DNA from: Mycobacterium bourgelatii
GTDB taxonomy: Bacteria > Actinomycetota > Actinomycetes > Mycobacteriales > Mycobacteriaceae
Reading direction: 5' to 3'
DNA length: 64,000 nt
NCBI RefSeq assembly: GCF_010723575.1
Contig: NZ_BLKZ01000001.1
Span: forward strand, 5,580,001 to 5,644,000
Shown here: positions 34,068 to 42,207 of the stretch, piece by piece
Layout: every line of letters starts with the position of its first letter
How positions within the stretch are numbered: the stretch's first letter is position 1
The notes under the pieces: generated by a model
What the model was told of the DNA's origin: nothing
What the model saw: the letters and a program-made list of their open reading frames with translations, nothing else
Databases searched by the model: none
Position numbers and translations under genes: made by a program

Positions 34068-35645
34068 TCAGAACACCACCGGCTGTTGGAATTCGCCCCA
34101 AACCGCCTTCAGGGTGGAGACCATTTCCCCCACCGTGCAGTAGGCGTTGGCACAGTCGATCAGCTTGTGCATGAGGTTGTCGTTTCCTTCGGCACTACGA
34201 GCCAGGGCGGCGAGGGTGGATTGCACCGCGCTGCTGTCCCTTTCGGCTTTGACCTTGGCCAGCCGCTTGAGTTGCACCTCGCGGCCCTCGGCGTCGAGTT
34301 CGTAGGTGACGACGTCCGGATCGGGTTCCTCGGAGACGAACCGGTTGACCCCCACCACCGGCCGGATGCCGGCCTCGATCTCCTGATGTATCCGGAAGGC
34401 CTCGTCTGCGATCAGGCCCTGTAGGTAACCGTCCTCGATCGCGCGGACCATGCCGCCGTGCTGCTCGAGGTCGGCCATGATCTCGACGATGCGCGCTTCG
34501 GTGGCGTCGGTGAGCGCCTCGACGAAGTAGGAGCCGCCCAGCGGGTCTGCGACTTTGGCGACTCCGGTCTCGTAAGCCAGGACTTGCTGGGTGCGCAACG
34601 CCAAAGTGGTGGAATCCTCGGAAGGCAACGCAAACGGCTCGTCCCAGGCGGCGGTGAACATCGACTGGACACCACCCAAGACTGCCGCCATCGCCTCGTA
34701 GGCCACCCGGACCACGTTGTTCTGCGCCTGCGGGCCGTACAGCGATGCGCCGCCGCACACGCAACCGAAGCGGAACATCGAGGACTTGTCTTTGGTGGAC
34801 CCGTATCGCTCGCGCACGATCGTGGCCCAACGCCTGCGTCCCGCACGGTATTTAGCGATCTCTTCGAAGAAGTCGCCGTGCGTGTAGAAGAAGAAGGAGA
34901 TCTGCGGTGCGAATTCGTCGATCGTCATCCGACCGCGTTCCACCACGGTGTCGCAGTAGGTGACGCCGTCGGCGAGGGTGAACGCCATTTCCTGCACCGC
35001 GGTGGCTCCGGCGTCGCGGAAGTGCGCCCCGGCCACCGAAATCGCGTTGAATCGCGGCACTTCCGCGGCGCAGAACTCGATGGTGTCGGCGATCAGCCGC
35101 AGTGACGGCTCCGGCGGCCAGATCCAGGTGCCTCGCGAGGCGTATTCCTTGAGGATGTCGTTTTGGATGGTGCCGGTCAGCTTCGCGCGCGGTATCCCCT
35201 TCTTTTCCGCGGCCGCCACGTAGAAGGCCAGCAGGATCGCCGCCGTGCCGTTGATCGTCATACTGGTGCTCAACTTGTCCAGCGGGATGCCGTCGAACAG
35301 GATCTCGAAGTCCGCGAGGCTGTCGACGGCGACGCCCACGCGCCCGACCTCCTCGCCGAAGTCGGGATCGTCGGAGTCGTAGCCGCACTGGGTGGGTAGG
35401 TCGAGCGCTACCGACAGCCCGGTACCGCCCTGGTCCAGCAAGTAGCGGTAGCGGCGGTTCGATTCCTCGGCGGTGCCGAACCCGGAGTACTGGCGAAAGG
35501 TCCAGAGCTTGCCGCGGTAGCCGGACGCGAAGTTACCCCGCGTGAAGGGGAACTCCCCCGGCGGCGGCGGCTCCGTCGCGCGATCCTGTGGGCCGTAGAC
35601 GGGCGCAAGCGGTATGCCCGATGGGGTCTGGGCTGCGTTTTCCAT
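34068..35645 (-). CDS. Acyl-CoA mutase large subunit (methylmalonyl-CoA mutase family)
   Basis: 525-aa TIM-barrel subunit without a B12 domain. ATG 35645 was chosen (MENAAQTPSG); the longer frame has no support. RQYSGFGTAEESN puts Tyr53 where methylmalonyl-CoA mutase has Tyr89, and EYASRGTWIWPP puts Arg171 at the Arg207 position; the spacing of 118 residues is identical to the P. shermanii enzyme. These two bind the substrate carboxylate in methylmalonyl-CoA mutase and are replaced by Phe and Gln in isobutyryl-CoA mutase. A dicarboxylyl-CoA substrate is therefore inferred, in a split-subunit architecture. Confidence 0.88.
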   Translation of the reverse strand: MENAAQTPSGIPLAPVYGPQDRATEPPPPGEFPFTRGNFASGYRGKLWTFRQYSGFGTAEESNRRYRYLLDQGGTGLSVALDLPTQCGYDSDDPDFGEEVGRVGVAVDSLADFEILFDGIPLDKLSTSMTINGTAAILLAFYVAAAEKKGIPRAKLTGTIQNDILKEYASRGTWIWPPEPSLRLIADTIEFCAAEVPRFNAISVAGAHFRDAGATAVQEMAFTLADGVTYCDTVVERGRMTIDEFAPQISFFFYTHGDFFEEIAKYRAGRRRWATIVRERYGSTKDKSSMFRFGCVCGGASLYGPQAQNNVVRVAYEAMAAVLGGVQSMFTAAWDEPFALPSEDSTTLALRTQQVLAYETGVAKVADPLGGSYFVEALTDATEARIVEIMADLEQHGGMVRAIEDGYLQGLIADEAFRIHQEIEAGIRPVVGVNRFVSEEPDPDVVTYELDAEGREVQLKRLAKVKAERDSSAVQSTLAALARSAEGNDNLMHKLIDCANAYCTVGEMVSTLKAVWGEFQQPVVF

Positions 35646-35763
35646 CAGTGCATAACGTACTTGCAAAAAAAGAGAATGCCAATACCACAGTGTTGACCTG
35701 GCAAAACACGACGAGATCAGGTGTTTGCAGCCACGGGCGGGTCGGCTTTGACACAATGCCGCA

Positions 35764-36222
35764 ATGGCCGATAAATCCGATCAGACAGAGCGGGCCAGCG
35801 GAGGCTTGCCGATGGTCGGCGGACTGCTGCGCCGACAGCGACGGGAGGCCGAACGCGCGCTGCACGGACTCGTCGACACCGTCGTGCGGGATGGCAAGGC
35901 GCTAGATCGACTCATCCGGCGGATCAACATCGACGCGATGATGGCCCGCATCGACCTTGGTGCGATCATCGCGCGCCTCGACCTCGACGCGTTCCTGGCC
36001 CGGCTCGATATGAACGCCATCATCGACCGCCTCGACGTCAATGCTCTGCTGGCTCAACTCGACATGAACGCCATCATCGACCGCGTCGACATCGACGCCA
36101 TTGCGGCCCGGATCGACATCGACGCCATCGCCGCGCGCCTGGACGTGACCGCCATTGCCGAGCGAATCGACATCGACGCCCTGGTGGCGCGACTGGACAG
36201 CGAGCAGTTGCGCGAACGCTGA
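35764..36222 (+). CDS. Protein of ten 9-residue tandem repeats
   Basis: 152-aa protein of unknown function. Residues 1-53 are basic and polar (LLRRQRREAERALHGLVDTVV). Residues 54-143 are ten contiguous repeats of nine with consensus [IL]D[ILMV][DN]A[IL][IAL][AD]R, then LDSEQLRER. No signal peptide or membrane helix. The spacing of hydrophobic residues suggests a solenoid or long helix. Similar LDVNAVVARVD-type repeats occur in actinobacterial proteins, some next to RDD membrane domains. Divergent from the mutase operon; start 118 bp away. Confidence 0.75.
   Translation: MADKSDQTERASGGLPMVGGLLRRQRREAERALHGLVDTVVRDGKALDRLIRRINIDAMMARIDLGAIIARLDLDAFLARLDMNAIIDRLDVNALLAQLDMNAIIDRVDIDAIAARIDIDAIAARLDVTAIAERIDIDALVARLDSEQLRER
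35923..36192 (+). repeat. Ten 27-bp in-frame tandem repeats
   Basis: The DNA behind the nine-residue protein repeats, exactly 270 bp. Units recur around CTCGACATGAACGCCATCAT and ATCGACATCGACGCCAT. The near-identical units at the DNA level would allow copy-number change by slippage. Confidence 0.85.
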
Positions 36223-36256
36223 ATTCGGCCGACGGCCAGGACGGACGGGAGTTGGC

Positions 36257-37774
36257 ATGGCGGTTCCCAGGCCCTCGATGTCGGACATCGATTCAGCGGC
36301 CGAGCATTTCGGTTTTCACCTCGACGCCGACGGCAGGCAGTCCGCGTTGGGGTTCGTGCAGCAGATGCTCGATACCTACGACGTCATCGACAAGCTCTAC
36401 GACGAAGTTGCGCGCACGCCCGCTCCCGACCGCGCCTACCGCTTCCCGGCAGTTGACGAGAATCCTTTGGGCGCTTGGTATGTCACCACCGAGATCCGTT
36501 CGGACGGTGACGGACCGCTGTCCGGCCGGCGGGTGGCCGTCAAGGACAACATCGCCGTCGCCGGCGTACCGATGATGAACGGATCGCGCGCCGTCGAGGG
36601 CTTCATCCCCGACCGCGACGCGACCGTGGTTGAGCGGCTGCTTGCCGCAGGGGCGACCATCGCCGGCAAGAGTGTCTGCGAGGACCTGTGCTATTCGGGG
36701 TCCAGCTTCACGTCCGCTTCGGGGCCGGTGCGCAACCCGTGGGACACCACCCGAGAAACGGGCGGGTCGTCCAGTGGCAGCGCCGCACTCGTGGCCGCTG
36801 ATGCGGTGGATCTGGCCATCGGCGCTGACCAGGCGGGCTCGATTCGGATTCCGGCGTCGCTGTGCGGGATCGTGGGGTTCAAGCCGACGCACGGGCTGGT
36901 GCCTTACACCGGCGCGATTCCGTTGGACCGCACCATCGACCACCTCGGACCCATGACGCGTACCGTCTCCGATGCCGCGCTCTTACTCACCGTGCTCGCC
37001 GGCACCGACGGGTGGGATCCTCGCCAGCCCTCGGAGCTGCCTTCATCGGACTACTCCGCCGCCCTGACCGGCGATGTCGCGGGCCTGCGGGTGGGCCTGC
37101 TCACCGAGGGATTCGGACATCGCCGTTCACAGCCGGAAGTCGACGAACTCGTCCGCGCAGCCGCCCACCGGTTCACCGAAATTGGTTGTTCGATAGGAGA
37201 AATCAGCGTGCCGTGGCACGGCGGCGCACTGGCCTTGTCGGCCGTCTTCTGCACCGAGGGTGGCGTCTACCAGATGCTGGAGGGCAATGGCAACGGGCTG
37301 GGCACCGAGGGGCGCTACGACCCAGACCTGATGGCGCACTTCGCGACTCAGCGGCGCACCCACGCCGATCAACTGTCCGCGATCGTCAAGGCGACCGCTG
37401 CGGCCGGCTATTACGGCCTCAACGCGCTTGGCGGTTCGTATTACGCCAAGGCGCGCAATCTGGTTCCGCATGCGCGCGCGGCATACGACGACGCGCTAGC
37501 GCGTTACGACGTACTGGTCATGCCCGCGACCCCGGCCACCGCCCAACCACTTCCCGAAGATGTCACGTCGCTGTACGCGGCGGTCGGCAAGGCCGCCAAT
37601 ACTGCGCCGTTGAACGTCACCGGCCACCCTGCGATCTCGGTTCCGGCCGGCCTGGTCGACGGACTGCCCGCCGGAATGATGATCGTCGGCAAAAGGTTTG
37701 ACGACGCTACAGTATTGAACGTCGCGCACGCCTTCGAATCTCTTTGTGGCGGCTTCCCTTCCGCGCCGAAGTAG
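36257..37774 (+). CDS. Amidase (amidase signature family)
   Basis: 505-aa amidase. The Ser-cisSer-Lys triad is visible: K96 in VAVKDNIAVAG, S171/S172 in GGSSSGSAALVAA and S195 in GADQAGSIRIPA, the last in the acylating position. ATG 36257 was chosen for its GGGAG site 8 bases upstream; MSDIDSAAEH at 36278 is the alternative. An N-terminal helical extension of about 75 residues precedes the catalytic core. The substrate is unknown; relatives hydrolyse aryl or fatty amides. Confidence 0.9.
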   Translation: MAVPRPSMSDIDSAAEHFGFHLDADGRQSALGFVQQMLDTYDVIDKLYDEVARTPAPDRAYRFPAVDENPLGAWYVTTEIRSDGDGPLSGRRVAVKDNIAVAGVPMMNGSRAVEGFIPDRDATVVERLLAAGATIAGKSVCEDLCYSGSSFTSASGPVRNPWDTTRETGGSSSGSAALVAADAVDLAIGADQAGSIRIPASLCGIVGFKPTHGLVPYTGAIPLDRTIDHLGPMTRTVSDAALLLTVLAGTDGWDPRQPSELPSSDYSAALTGDVAGLRVGLLTEGFGHRRSQPEVDELVRAAAHRFTEIGCSIGEISVPWHGGALALSAVFCTEGGVYQMLEGNGNGLGTEGRYDPDLMAHFATQRRTHADQLSAIVKATAAAGYYGLNALGGSYYAKARNLVPHARAAYDDALARYDVLVMPATPATAQPLPEDVTSLYAAVGKAANTAPLNVTGHPAISVPAGLVDGLPAGMMIVGKRFDDATVLNVAHAFESLCGGFPSAPK

Positions 37775-37814
37775 TGCCGCCTTCCCCTCAAGCAGTACTG
37801 GCTGCGAGTCCCGA

Positions 37815-38624
37815 CTAAGCGCGGCAGAGGATCTCGCCGTTGGGGATGGCAAACCAGCCATCCGGCGCAGCAGCCCAGGCGCGCCAGGCCGCGGAGATCT
37901 CCTCGAGTTCGGACGCCGTCGCCAGACCCGAATCGAGCAACTGGCGGCTCAAGTCCGACCGCAGGATCCGGTCGGCCCACATGTCACCCCACCAGTCGCG
38001 GGTTTCATCGGTCGCGAAGCACCACATGCTGCCGGTCGGCGTGATGTCGGCGAAGCCGGCCTGTTGAGCCCAGGACAGCAGTCGCCGGCCGGCATCCGGC
38101 TCCCCGCCGTTGGCGCGCGCGGCCCGTTGGTACAGCTCGAGCCAGCGATCCAGCGGCGCCAGCCGCGGATACCAGATGAACCCGGCGTAGTCGGCATCGC
38201 GGACCGCCACGATCCCGCCCGGTACGCACACCCGGCGCATCTCCCGAAGGGCCTGAACCGGATCAGCCACATGCTGCAACACCTGATGGGCGTGGACGAC
38301 GTCGAAAGTGTCGTCGGCGAGGTCGAGCGCATGCACGTCAGAGGTGACGAAGTCGACGTTGGACACATTGCGGCGCTGCGCTTCGGCGCGGGCCAGGTCG
38401 AGGGCCTCGGTGGTTCGCTCGACGGCCGTCACCGATCCGGGTGTCACCCGGGTGGCCAGGTCCACCGTGATCGTGCCTGGGCCGCAACCGATATCGAGCA
38501 ACGTCAGTCCGGGTTTCAAGTGGGGCAGCAGGTAGGCCGCGGAATCTTCGGCGGTGCGCCGCCGGTGGCTGCGCAGCACCGACTCGTGATGTCCGTGCGT
38601 GTAGGTCGCTCGGGGTTCGGTCAC
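37815..38624 (-). CDS. Class I SAM-dependent methyltransferase (UbiE-like)
   Basis: 269-aa methyltransferase. Motif I LLDIGCGPGTITVDLA lies near residue 40, motif II around VTAVERTTEALDLAR, and VDFVTSDVHALDLADDTFDVVHAHQVLQH follows, as in UbiE/Methyltransf_11 proteins. A conserved acceptor cannot be seen. Convergent with the amidase gene; not obviously part of an operon. Confidence 0.88.
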   Translation of the reverse strand: MTEPRATYTHGHHESVLRSHRRRTAEDSAAYLLPHLKPGLTLLDIGCGPGTITVDLATRVTPGSVTAVERTTEALDLARAEAQRRNVSNVDFVTSDVHALDLADDTFDVVHAHQVLQHVADPVQALREMRRVCVPGGIVAVRDADYAGFIWYPRLAPLDRWLELYQRAARANGGEPDAGRRLLSWAQQAGFADITPTGSMWCFATDETRDWWGDMWADRILRSDLSRQLLDSGLATASELEEISAAWRAWAAAPDGWFAIPNGEILCRA

Positions 38625-38727
38625 GGCGTCCAGCGTAACGCCGCCTTTGTTGTGAGAGCAGTCGGAAAATAGCGCAAAACAGATCGTTCTTGGGCGCTCT
38701 AGCGTCTGCTCGTAAGAAGCGGCGAAG

Positions 38728-39528
38728 CTAGTTGACCGGTACGTTGAGGATTGGCCGGTTGTCGTGGGCGCCGGGGCCGTCGAAGTGCCACCACTCCCCC
38801 GAATACACGGTCAAGCCGCCGTGATTCATCGCCTCACGTAGCCGAGCTCGATTAGCCTGGGCGGCCGCGCTCACGTCTTGCGTCGCGTAAGCGTTTGCCC
38901 GCGACGAGAAATCGTCGAAGTCCGTGCCCATGTCGGCCAGGCAGAGCCCGCTCACCACGCGCTCGCGGGGGCACTGCGGCTGCGGGGTGGCGAAGGTCAG
39001 ATCCACCGAACGACCGGCCTCGTGACTGTGGGCATACTGTCCCGGACGCGCCACCCACGCCGGGTTGGGCACCACGTTGAACATCTTGACTTGGACGTCG
39101 TGCGGTCGGTAGCAATCCCAGAACACGAGCACCTGTCCCTGCGGCCGCAGCACCGACGCGGCGGTTTCCAAGCCACGCGCCATTGACTGATGCACCAGGC
39201 AGCGGGCGTCGGACGGGTACAGCTGCGTGTGGGTGAAATTGTTGGTCGTCGCGTAGCGCAGGTCGATCAGGGCGTCGGGCACTACGCTTCGGACGTCGAC
39301 AAATCCCGCTTCGCGTGCCGCATCGCTCACCGGCGGCACCGCCGGATAGGCCGGGGCGGTGGTATTCACCGGCCGCACGGCCACCGACGTCGCGGTCGCT
39401 GAATCCAACTTCAGCTCGGTCGATTCCGCGCGAATTGAGCCCCAGACACCTCCCGTGATCAGTGTGGCGGTCACGGCAAGGTGCAGGAGTTTGCTCCCAT
39501 AACGCATCGGCTTATTGTCTCGCCTCAT
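38728..39528 (-). CDS. D-Ala-D-Ala dipeptidase, VanX/M15D family, exported
   Basis: 266-aa protein with a signal-type N-terminus (SKLLHLAVTATLITGGVWGSI), then an M15D zinc-peptidase domain: DLRYATTNNF, SHEAGRSVDLTF (SxHxxGxxxD zinc ligands) and SGEWWHFD with the catalytic Glu and third zinc His. The enzyme would cleave D-Ala-D-Ala dipeptide in the cell envelope, probably peptidoglycan recycling rather than glycopeptide resistance since no VanA/H partner is present. Confidence 0.9.
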   Translation of the reverse strand: MRRDNKPMRYGSKLLHLAVTATLITGGVWGSIRAESTELKLDSATATSVAVRPVNTTAPAYPAVPPVSDAAREAGFVDVRSVVPDALIDLRYATTNNFTHTQLYPSDARCLVHQSMARGLETAASVLRPQGQVLVFWDCYRPHDVQVKMFNVVPNPAWVARPGQYAHSHEAGRSVDLTFATPQPQCPRERVVSGLCLADMGTDFDDFSSRANAYATQDVSAAAQANRARLREAMNHGGLTVYSGEWWHFDGPGAHDNRPILNVPVN

Positions 39529-39574
39529 CGGACCGGACGCCCGCAGCGCCGCGGCTCCATGGGCGTGATCGCCG

Positions 39575-39886
39575 TCAAGTGTTCTGACTCATCCAGTGCA
39601 CGAGCATGAAGCAGGGAATGTAGACGGCCAGCGACAGCGGTCCCGACAGGCTGCCGATCAACATTCCGCGACCTATCTGACCGGTGGTGCCCGGCGCCTT
39701 CGCAATCAACGCGGCGATAACCAGGTAAAGGATCAGGATCGGTAGGGCAATGACCAACAAGATGAAAAGGGGAAAGAAGATCCACGCGATCAGGTCCACG
39801 ACGAGGATGTGAACGAGAGCCACCTGAAAGCTGACCGGACCATAACGCCCAACCGGTGCGGGGACAGCGGATTCAGTCATCATCAA
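39575..39886 (-). CDS. Small membrane protein
   Basis: 103-aa protein with three hydrophobic stretches (about residues 18-40, 38-63 and 75-98) and a polar N-terminus. The loop AKAPGTTGQIGRGMLIGS between the last two segments is the only distinctive part. Co-directional with the next small membrane gene, 6 bp apart, so probably co-transcribed. Function unknown. Confidence 0.7.
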   Translation of the reverse strand: MMMTESAVPAPVGRYGPVSFQVALVHILVVDLIAWIFFPLFILLVIALPILILYLVIAALIAKAPGTTGQIGRGMLIGSLSGPLSLAVYIPCFMLVHWMSQNT

Positions 39887-39892
39887 CCAATG

Positions 39893-40240
39893 TCAGTGCA
39901 GGATCACGAATGCGAACACGATTGAGCCGAGGAGGACGGTCGCGGACGTACCGGCGATACTGACACCAAGCCCTCGGCGGCGCGACGATGGCGACCTTCG
40001 CAACATGGCACCGACCCCAAGCGATAAGAACGTCGTGATGACCGCGGCCATGATCAACCAGGCGCGGTCCCCTTCGTATACGCCTGGCGTCGGAAAAACC
40101 GATTTCGCGAGCAGCCACATGACTACGAACAGCACGCCCATGACGAGTTGAACGACGAATGGCGCGGACCTTGTCGCGGTGCGCCAGGCATCCTCGTCCA
40201 GCTCCAGCCGCGAGGCGGGATCGGAGACAAAACTAGACAT
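39893..40240 (-). CDS. Small membrane protein
   Basis: 115 aa from ATG 40240 (MSSFVSDPASRL), chosen for the AGGTGA site 7 bases upstream; ATG 40261 is possible. Three hydrophobic segments follow an acidic N-terminal tail: VVQLVMGVLFVVMWLLA, LIMAAVITTFLSLGVGAML and GVSIAGTSATVLLGSIVF. The middle loop is rich in Arg and Ser. Function unknown; likely an operon with its neighbours on both sides. Confidence 0.7.
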   Translation of the reverse strand: MSSFVSDPASRLELDEDAWRTATRSAPFVVQLVMGVLFVVMWLLAKSVFPTPGVYEGDRAWLIMAAVITTFLSLGVGAMLRRSPSSRRRGLGVSIAGTSATVLLGSIVFAFVILH

Positions 40241-40274
40241 GGGCATCACCTGCGCCTTCATCCGGATGCAGCAA

Positions 40275-41633
40275 TTAGAAGTGTACGACTCCACCGGTGG
40301 GCAATGGGGGTACTGATGGTGGGCTGGTGACGGGACCGAATGGGGTGGCCGGCAGCGGTGCCCGCACGTCGTACTTGGGGTTCCACCCGCCCGTGTCGAA
40401 CGGTGCGAATACCGAGCCGCCCAGCCCAACGTCATGGTGGCGGGGCAGATTCAGTGCAGGACCCAGTGAGCTGCCGGAAAACGCAGGATCGACGAGGACC
40501 GTTCGGGTAGTGCCGTTGGGCAGGTCCTGATACACCTCCATCGACGGATAGTTGGTGCGAGTTCCGTTGACTTGCACACCATCTGGTCCCGGGGTGAACA
40601 CCAGGTCGCCGTTGACCGTCACCTGGTGGTCGGCCAGGATCCCCTTGGGATCGGTCGCAAACCCTGGCGCAAAGGGATTTCCGGCGTCGTACTTGACCCG
40701 CACCGAACCGTCCGGCAGCTGCGTCACGCTGCCGTTGGGCGTGCCCACCTTGACGGTGCCCGGCCCGCCTTCGGAATTCAGCTCGATGGACGGGTTTTGG
40801 CGCATCACTACGAGTCCGTTTTCGTAGTCGATGTAGGTGGTGACCTTGGTGTCCTCGGGGTCGAAATACATGCTGGGCCCACGGTCGTTGCCGAAGTCGC
40901 GTTTCCACGGCGGGAAGCTTGTCACGTCACGTTGCGCGATCCACTGCGAGACACGGACCACCCCCTGCCCCGGTTCAGGGCGAATACGCACCACGCTGAT
41001 CTGCGGCGCGACACCGGCGTAGTTGGGGTTGTAGGTGTGCGGGTCGAGGGCGGCGGCTGTTGCCCAGTCCGCGGGTGAAGTCGGCTCGCGACCGAAAACC
41101 TGCTTGAATGCCTCGATTTGGTTCTGGCGCCGCTGATCCTCCTGCGGAGATTCGGGAAGCGCAGGCCCAGGGGTCAGCGGAAGATCGAGACCGACCGCTT
41201 GCAAACGCTCTGCGGCGCCACTCATTTCGGTCATCGTGTCCCGGATCACCCCGCCGGCTTCCCCGATGCGCCGGTGCCCAGCGGTGAGTACGGCCGCCCT
41301 GCCCTTGGGCGTATTGACTATCGGCCATAGCGCGGCCTTGTCGCTTTCCCAGCCCGCACGCACCTGCGCCATCCGACCGCGTGCTGCGAGAGTGATCCGG
41401 GAGGCGTCGTTGATGATGCCGGTCGCCGACACCTGGGCAGAATGCATACGGGTCCGCTCAGCGTCTAGCTTGCTCGACGCCTCGCCCGCGCGATCGCTGG
41501 CGTCGCCCGTCCACGGTGGCCACGGTGGCGGCGGTGTCGGTGTCGCGGGCGGCGCCGGGGTGGGCGGTGCCCCAGTCCCCAGCAAATTGGCCAACTGCGC
41601 CAGCGTGCTATCGATCGCCCCCACGTCGCTCAT
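40275..41633 (-). CDS. Mycobacterial hypothetical protein with Pro-rich linker and beta-rich C-terminus
   Basis: 452-aa protein. It begins with a short helix, then a Pro-rich linker (residues about 22-42, PPTPAPPATPTPPPPWPPW), an alpha-helical region (45-150) like the DUF4226-type ESX-associated proteins, and from 200 a domain with repeated short strands (DLVFTPGPDGVQVNG, GSVRVKYDAGN). No signal peptide and no catalytic motif seen. The order resembles secreted ESX substrates or polymorphic-toxin carriers, but that is inference. Function unknown. Confidence 0.7.
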   Translation of the reverse strand: MSDVGAIDSTLAQLANLLGTGAPPTPAPPATPTPPPPWPPWTGDASDRAGEASSKLDAERTRMHSAQVSATGIINDASRITLAARGRMAQVRAGWESDKAALWPIVNTPKGRAAVLTAGHRRIGEAGGVIRDTMTEMSGAAERLQAVGLDLPLTPGPALPESPQEDQRRQNQIEAFKQVFGREPTSPADWATAAALDPHTYNPNYAGVAPQISVVRIRPEPGQGVVRVSQWIAQRDVTSFPPWKRDFGNDRGPSMYFDPEDTKVTTYIDYENGLVVMRQNPSIELNSEGGPGTVKVGTPNGSVTQLPDGSVRVKYDAGNPFAPGFATDPKGILADHQVTVNGDLVFTPGPDGVQVNGTRTNYPSMEVYQDLPNGTTRTVLVDPAFSGSSLGPALNLPRHHDVGLGGSVFAPFDTGGWNPKYDVRAPLPATPFGPVTSPPSVPPLPTGGVVHF

Positions 41634-41759
41634 CGACGAAACCTAACGCGAAATCGCGGGGTGCGTCTATTTGCGCACGTCAGGCCGCATCCATCCGCAG
41701 TTGAGGCGGTCGAGGGCCGCCAGCGGAATGGCGTCGGCAATATCTCTCGCGGTACTCGG

Positions 41760-42107
41760 TTACGCGGCGAGCCTCAGGGCGGCAAGCAGATCGCCGGGTA
41801 TGGGCATCGGCGTCATGAGTCCGGCCGTTGCGCGGCCGGTATTGCCTTCGGGGAAGCGACCGGTCAGGGATCCGGGCGCAGCGAGGATGATGCGTACGAC
41901 CTGACCGAGCGCCTCGCGCCGGTCATGTTGGCGCAGGGCCAGATTCAACATCGCGACGTGGTTACGGGTATGCAGCCAGGCCGCGGGCTGGGACAGAATG
42001 TGCGCCCGTTCCAGGTGATACCACCGCGCTTCAGCGGTCTCGGCCCCGGCCGCGGCGGCCATTTCGCGGTGATACAGGTCGCGGGCCGCGGGGCTCAGCT
42101 TGGCCAT
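41760..42107 (-). CDS. DUF3703-family protein
   Basis: 115-aa protein with the DUF3703 pattern ARWYHLERAHILSQPAAWLHTRNHVAML and the C-terminal GRFPEGNTGRA. Such proteins are often found in metal or arsenic resistance neighbourhoods behind an ArsR gene; here no ArsR or metal pump is adjacent. The 100-bp upstream region holds an AT-rich inverted repeat. Biochemical role unknown. Confidence 0.82.
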   Translation of the reverse strand: MAKLSPAARDLYHREMAAAAGAETAEARWYHLERAHILSQPAAWLHTRNHVAMLNLALRQHDRREALGQVVRIILAAPGSLTGRFPEGNTGRATAGLMTPMPIPGDLLAALRLAA

Positions 42108-42138
42108 ATCGGCTCCATTCTCTGACGATGCGCCGTAA

Positions 42139-42160
42139 CATATTCGGTTATTCTAATATG
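42139..42160. promoter_or_regulatory. AT-rich inverted repeat, candidate ArsR-type operator
   Basis: CATATT-N10-AATATG in the promoter of the DUF3703 gene, with a TATTC-like element inside. ArsR/SmtB operators have this kind of AT-rich dyad; the assignment rests on look and on the DUF3703 context only. Confidence 0.5.
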
Positions 42161-42207
42161 ACTATGTGTCACGCGGTCAAGCCGCCGCCGGCCCAGGTCT
42201 CTGACGA

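Noticed and set aside
35923..36192. CRISPR-like array
   Set aside because: The 27-bp repeats are directly joined without spacers and are in frame in a coding gene.
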